Positions 62,592 to 64,000 of a stretch of 64,000 bases of DNA are shown here, in pieces. Each line of letters begins with the position of its first letter. The first letter of the stretch is position 1. The notes below the pieces were generated by a model. The model made no database searches, had not been told where the DNA came from, and saw only the letters and a program-made list of their open reading frames with translations. The position numbers and the translations under genes are program-made. Source of the DNA: Tubulanus polymorphus (lineage: Eukaryota > Nemertea > Palaeonemertea > Tubulaniformes > Tubulanidae); NCBI RefSeq assembly GCF_964204645.1, contig NC_134027.1:5506485-5570484 (forward strand). Direction: 5' to 3'.

Positions 62592-64000
62592 CTGAAAATG
62601 TATATCGTATAAATACATCAATAAGAGATATTATCATTATTCGGTTATAAAGGATTTGGAATTCTGACAACTGATAAAAGTAATCTCTAAATACTACTCT
62701 ATATATTTCTTTATTCACTCTCTTGATATCATCTGATCTGGGTGGAACGCCATGATATAACGTATAATCTGCTGCTGCCCTTTAAAAGCCGACTAGACGA
62801 ATAATGATAGAATGCATCTGTAACTCTGCCTAATGCACCGCGAGAAAGAAAGTCGTAACGTACCAAATGGCGTAAAAGCGAGCTTTCAACGACGAAAATT
62901 GCAAGATACGATTGACCGGTGGCTAGATAAAATGAGGGATTGATCTAGCATTCACATTACTCACTAACTAACACGTTATCGATGACCTTGGACACGGGTA
63001 ATGATCGAGCTAAATGATTGAAGATTCTGGTAGAAGGGGTAGAGTAATTGACTGTCTTTTGCGTTTAGTTATAGAGCAGCGTATCATTATCGGTGAAACC
63101 TAGTTGAAACCTAGTTGAAACCTAACTGAAAATTGTTTTCCAGTTAAAATTTTACTACCCAGAGAATCTTTCAAAAGTTTTAGAATATGATATGCATAAC
63201 TTTCGTTGCATAATATCGAATAAAATAATGAATTTAGATAGATCTTTATATATTTGGGATATCATCCAACAAGGTCACTTCGCCGAATGTTGTCTTTATA
63301 AACACCGAAATAGTTTCGAGCTATGCCGTATGAGTAGGTGAAAAATCTTCGCTATTACACCGTGTCTGCTTTCTTGGTTTGATGTCTATGCCAAACTATT
63401 TTTTTAATACCAGGATGTACATGCATATCTAACCATATATTTAAATAGAGTTATGTAACTGCTGATATTAATTAGTTTCGATTATCAGAATAAGCCCAGA
63501 CAGCGGGATGCCGAGCTCGTTAACGAAGGAAATTATTTGCAATTATTGGCCTAGTCGAAAAAATGGCTTCCAAAGTACGATATAATGGAACATGTAATCC
63601 AACAGGGAGGCAATATTGTATACATTGCGGTGTATAACTTCTCTCATATATTTGTAACTGTGAAGAATTTCAGAATGATACGAAATAACATCTGACACAG
63701 AAAAGAGCTGTTTGCAGACTTCAGTAAGTCAGTGGTACAACATTATAACGCGCCGTAATATATAGTAGACAGCTTTTAGAAAATCAGACAGACCGGCTTA
63801 CATCTTTCTTACAAATACTCTTAAGGGTCTTACGTAGGTGGCTGCCTCCTAAGCTCATGTTTTGGCTGCCAGTATTCTTATTTCTCAGACAGTTTGTTTA
63901 TATGTTTAGTCATTGTTCTCTTTTTCGTATTAATATATCTGTATCAGCTACCTACGATACCTATAGTTCAATAATTTTGCCACAGAACGATCGAGAAGCA
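62592..64000. other. Probable 5' intron of the PDZ gene
   Basis: No further exon with the required phase could be assigned. A minus-strand stretch near 62,886-62,945 lies between an acceptor-like TATCTAG and a donor GTACGT and encodes a plausible peptide (PPVNRILQFSSLKARF), but its phase does not join the next known exon. It remains only a candidate. Confidence 0.35.

Noticed and set aside
1-64000. CRISPR arrays, operons, bacterial defence systems
   Set aside because: No direct-repeat/spacer arrays and no prokaryotic gene organisation; the window is clearly eukaryotic.

Overview
The window is eukaryotic. Genes are split by many short introns (mostly 70-400 bp) with GT/AG borders, the base composition is AT-rich, and dispersed repeats, microsatellites and transposon remnants are present. 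The gene content points to an invertebrate: an EFLamide (TRH-family) neuropeptide precursor, an adhesion GPCR with an unusual ectodomain, a divergent TRP-like channel, a CEP83 centriole protein and a gamma-glutamyl hydrolase homologue. The EFL-type peptide argues for a protostome. A lophotrochozoan (mollusc, annelid, nemertean, brachiopod or relative) is my best guess, but this is inference and not proven by the sequence.

Layout. Bases 1-23,800 hold no gene I can support, only repeats (a small TIR element near 15.1-15.3 kb, a 5'-truncated SINE-like copy near 17.1 kb, a long inverted repeat near 17.3 kb). At 23.8-24.5 kb (minus) lies the EFLamide precursor with a recognisable TATA/CCAAT/CRE promoter. 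Bases 24.8-33.3 kb are again without supportable genes, apart from microsatellites and a second SINE-like copy. From 33.3 kb the window becomes gene-dense: CEP83 (minus, 12 coding exons, 33.4-38.3 kb); a 1.15-kb Mutator-like element with a 9-bp target duplication (38.8-39.9 kb) inserted into a tRNA-like sequence; a gamma-glutamyl hydrolase homologue (minus, 8 exons, 40.9-42.9 kb) that has lost its catalytic cysteine and gained a Gln-rich tail; an adhesion GPCR (plus, 21 coding exons, 43.5-48.75 kb) divergently transcribed from it; a SINE-like insertion with 12-bp target duplication (49.6-49.9 kb); a TRP-like channel encoded almost entirely in one exon (plus, 51.0-53.0 kb); a Penelope-like reverse transcriptase fragment (54.4 kb); and a PDZ protein with a very long disordered tail (minus, 54.8-62.6 kb), whose 5' end lies outside the window.

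The genes do not form a pathway; this is an ordinary eukaryotic neighbourhood. The exon models below were built by hand from splice signals, reading-frame phase and protein family resemblance. Phases close exactly across every junction of CEP83, the hydrolase homologue and the GPCR, which is strong internal support. The observations most worth following are the pseudoenzyme hydrolase with its repeat tail, the alternative 5' splice site that would add an extra hydrophobic segment to the GPCR C-terminus, the multi-peptide EFLamide precursor, and the Mutator-like insertion in a tRNA-like A box.
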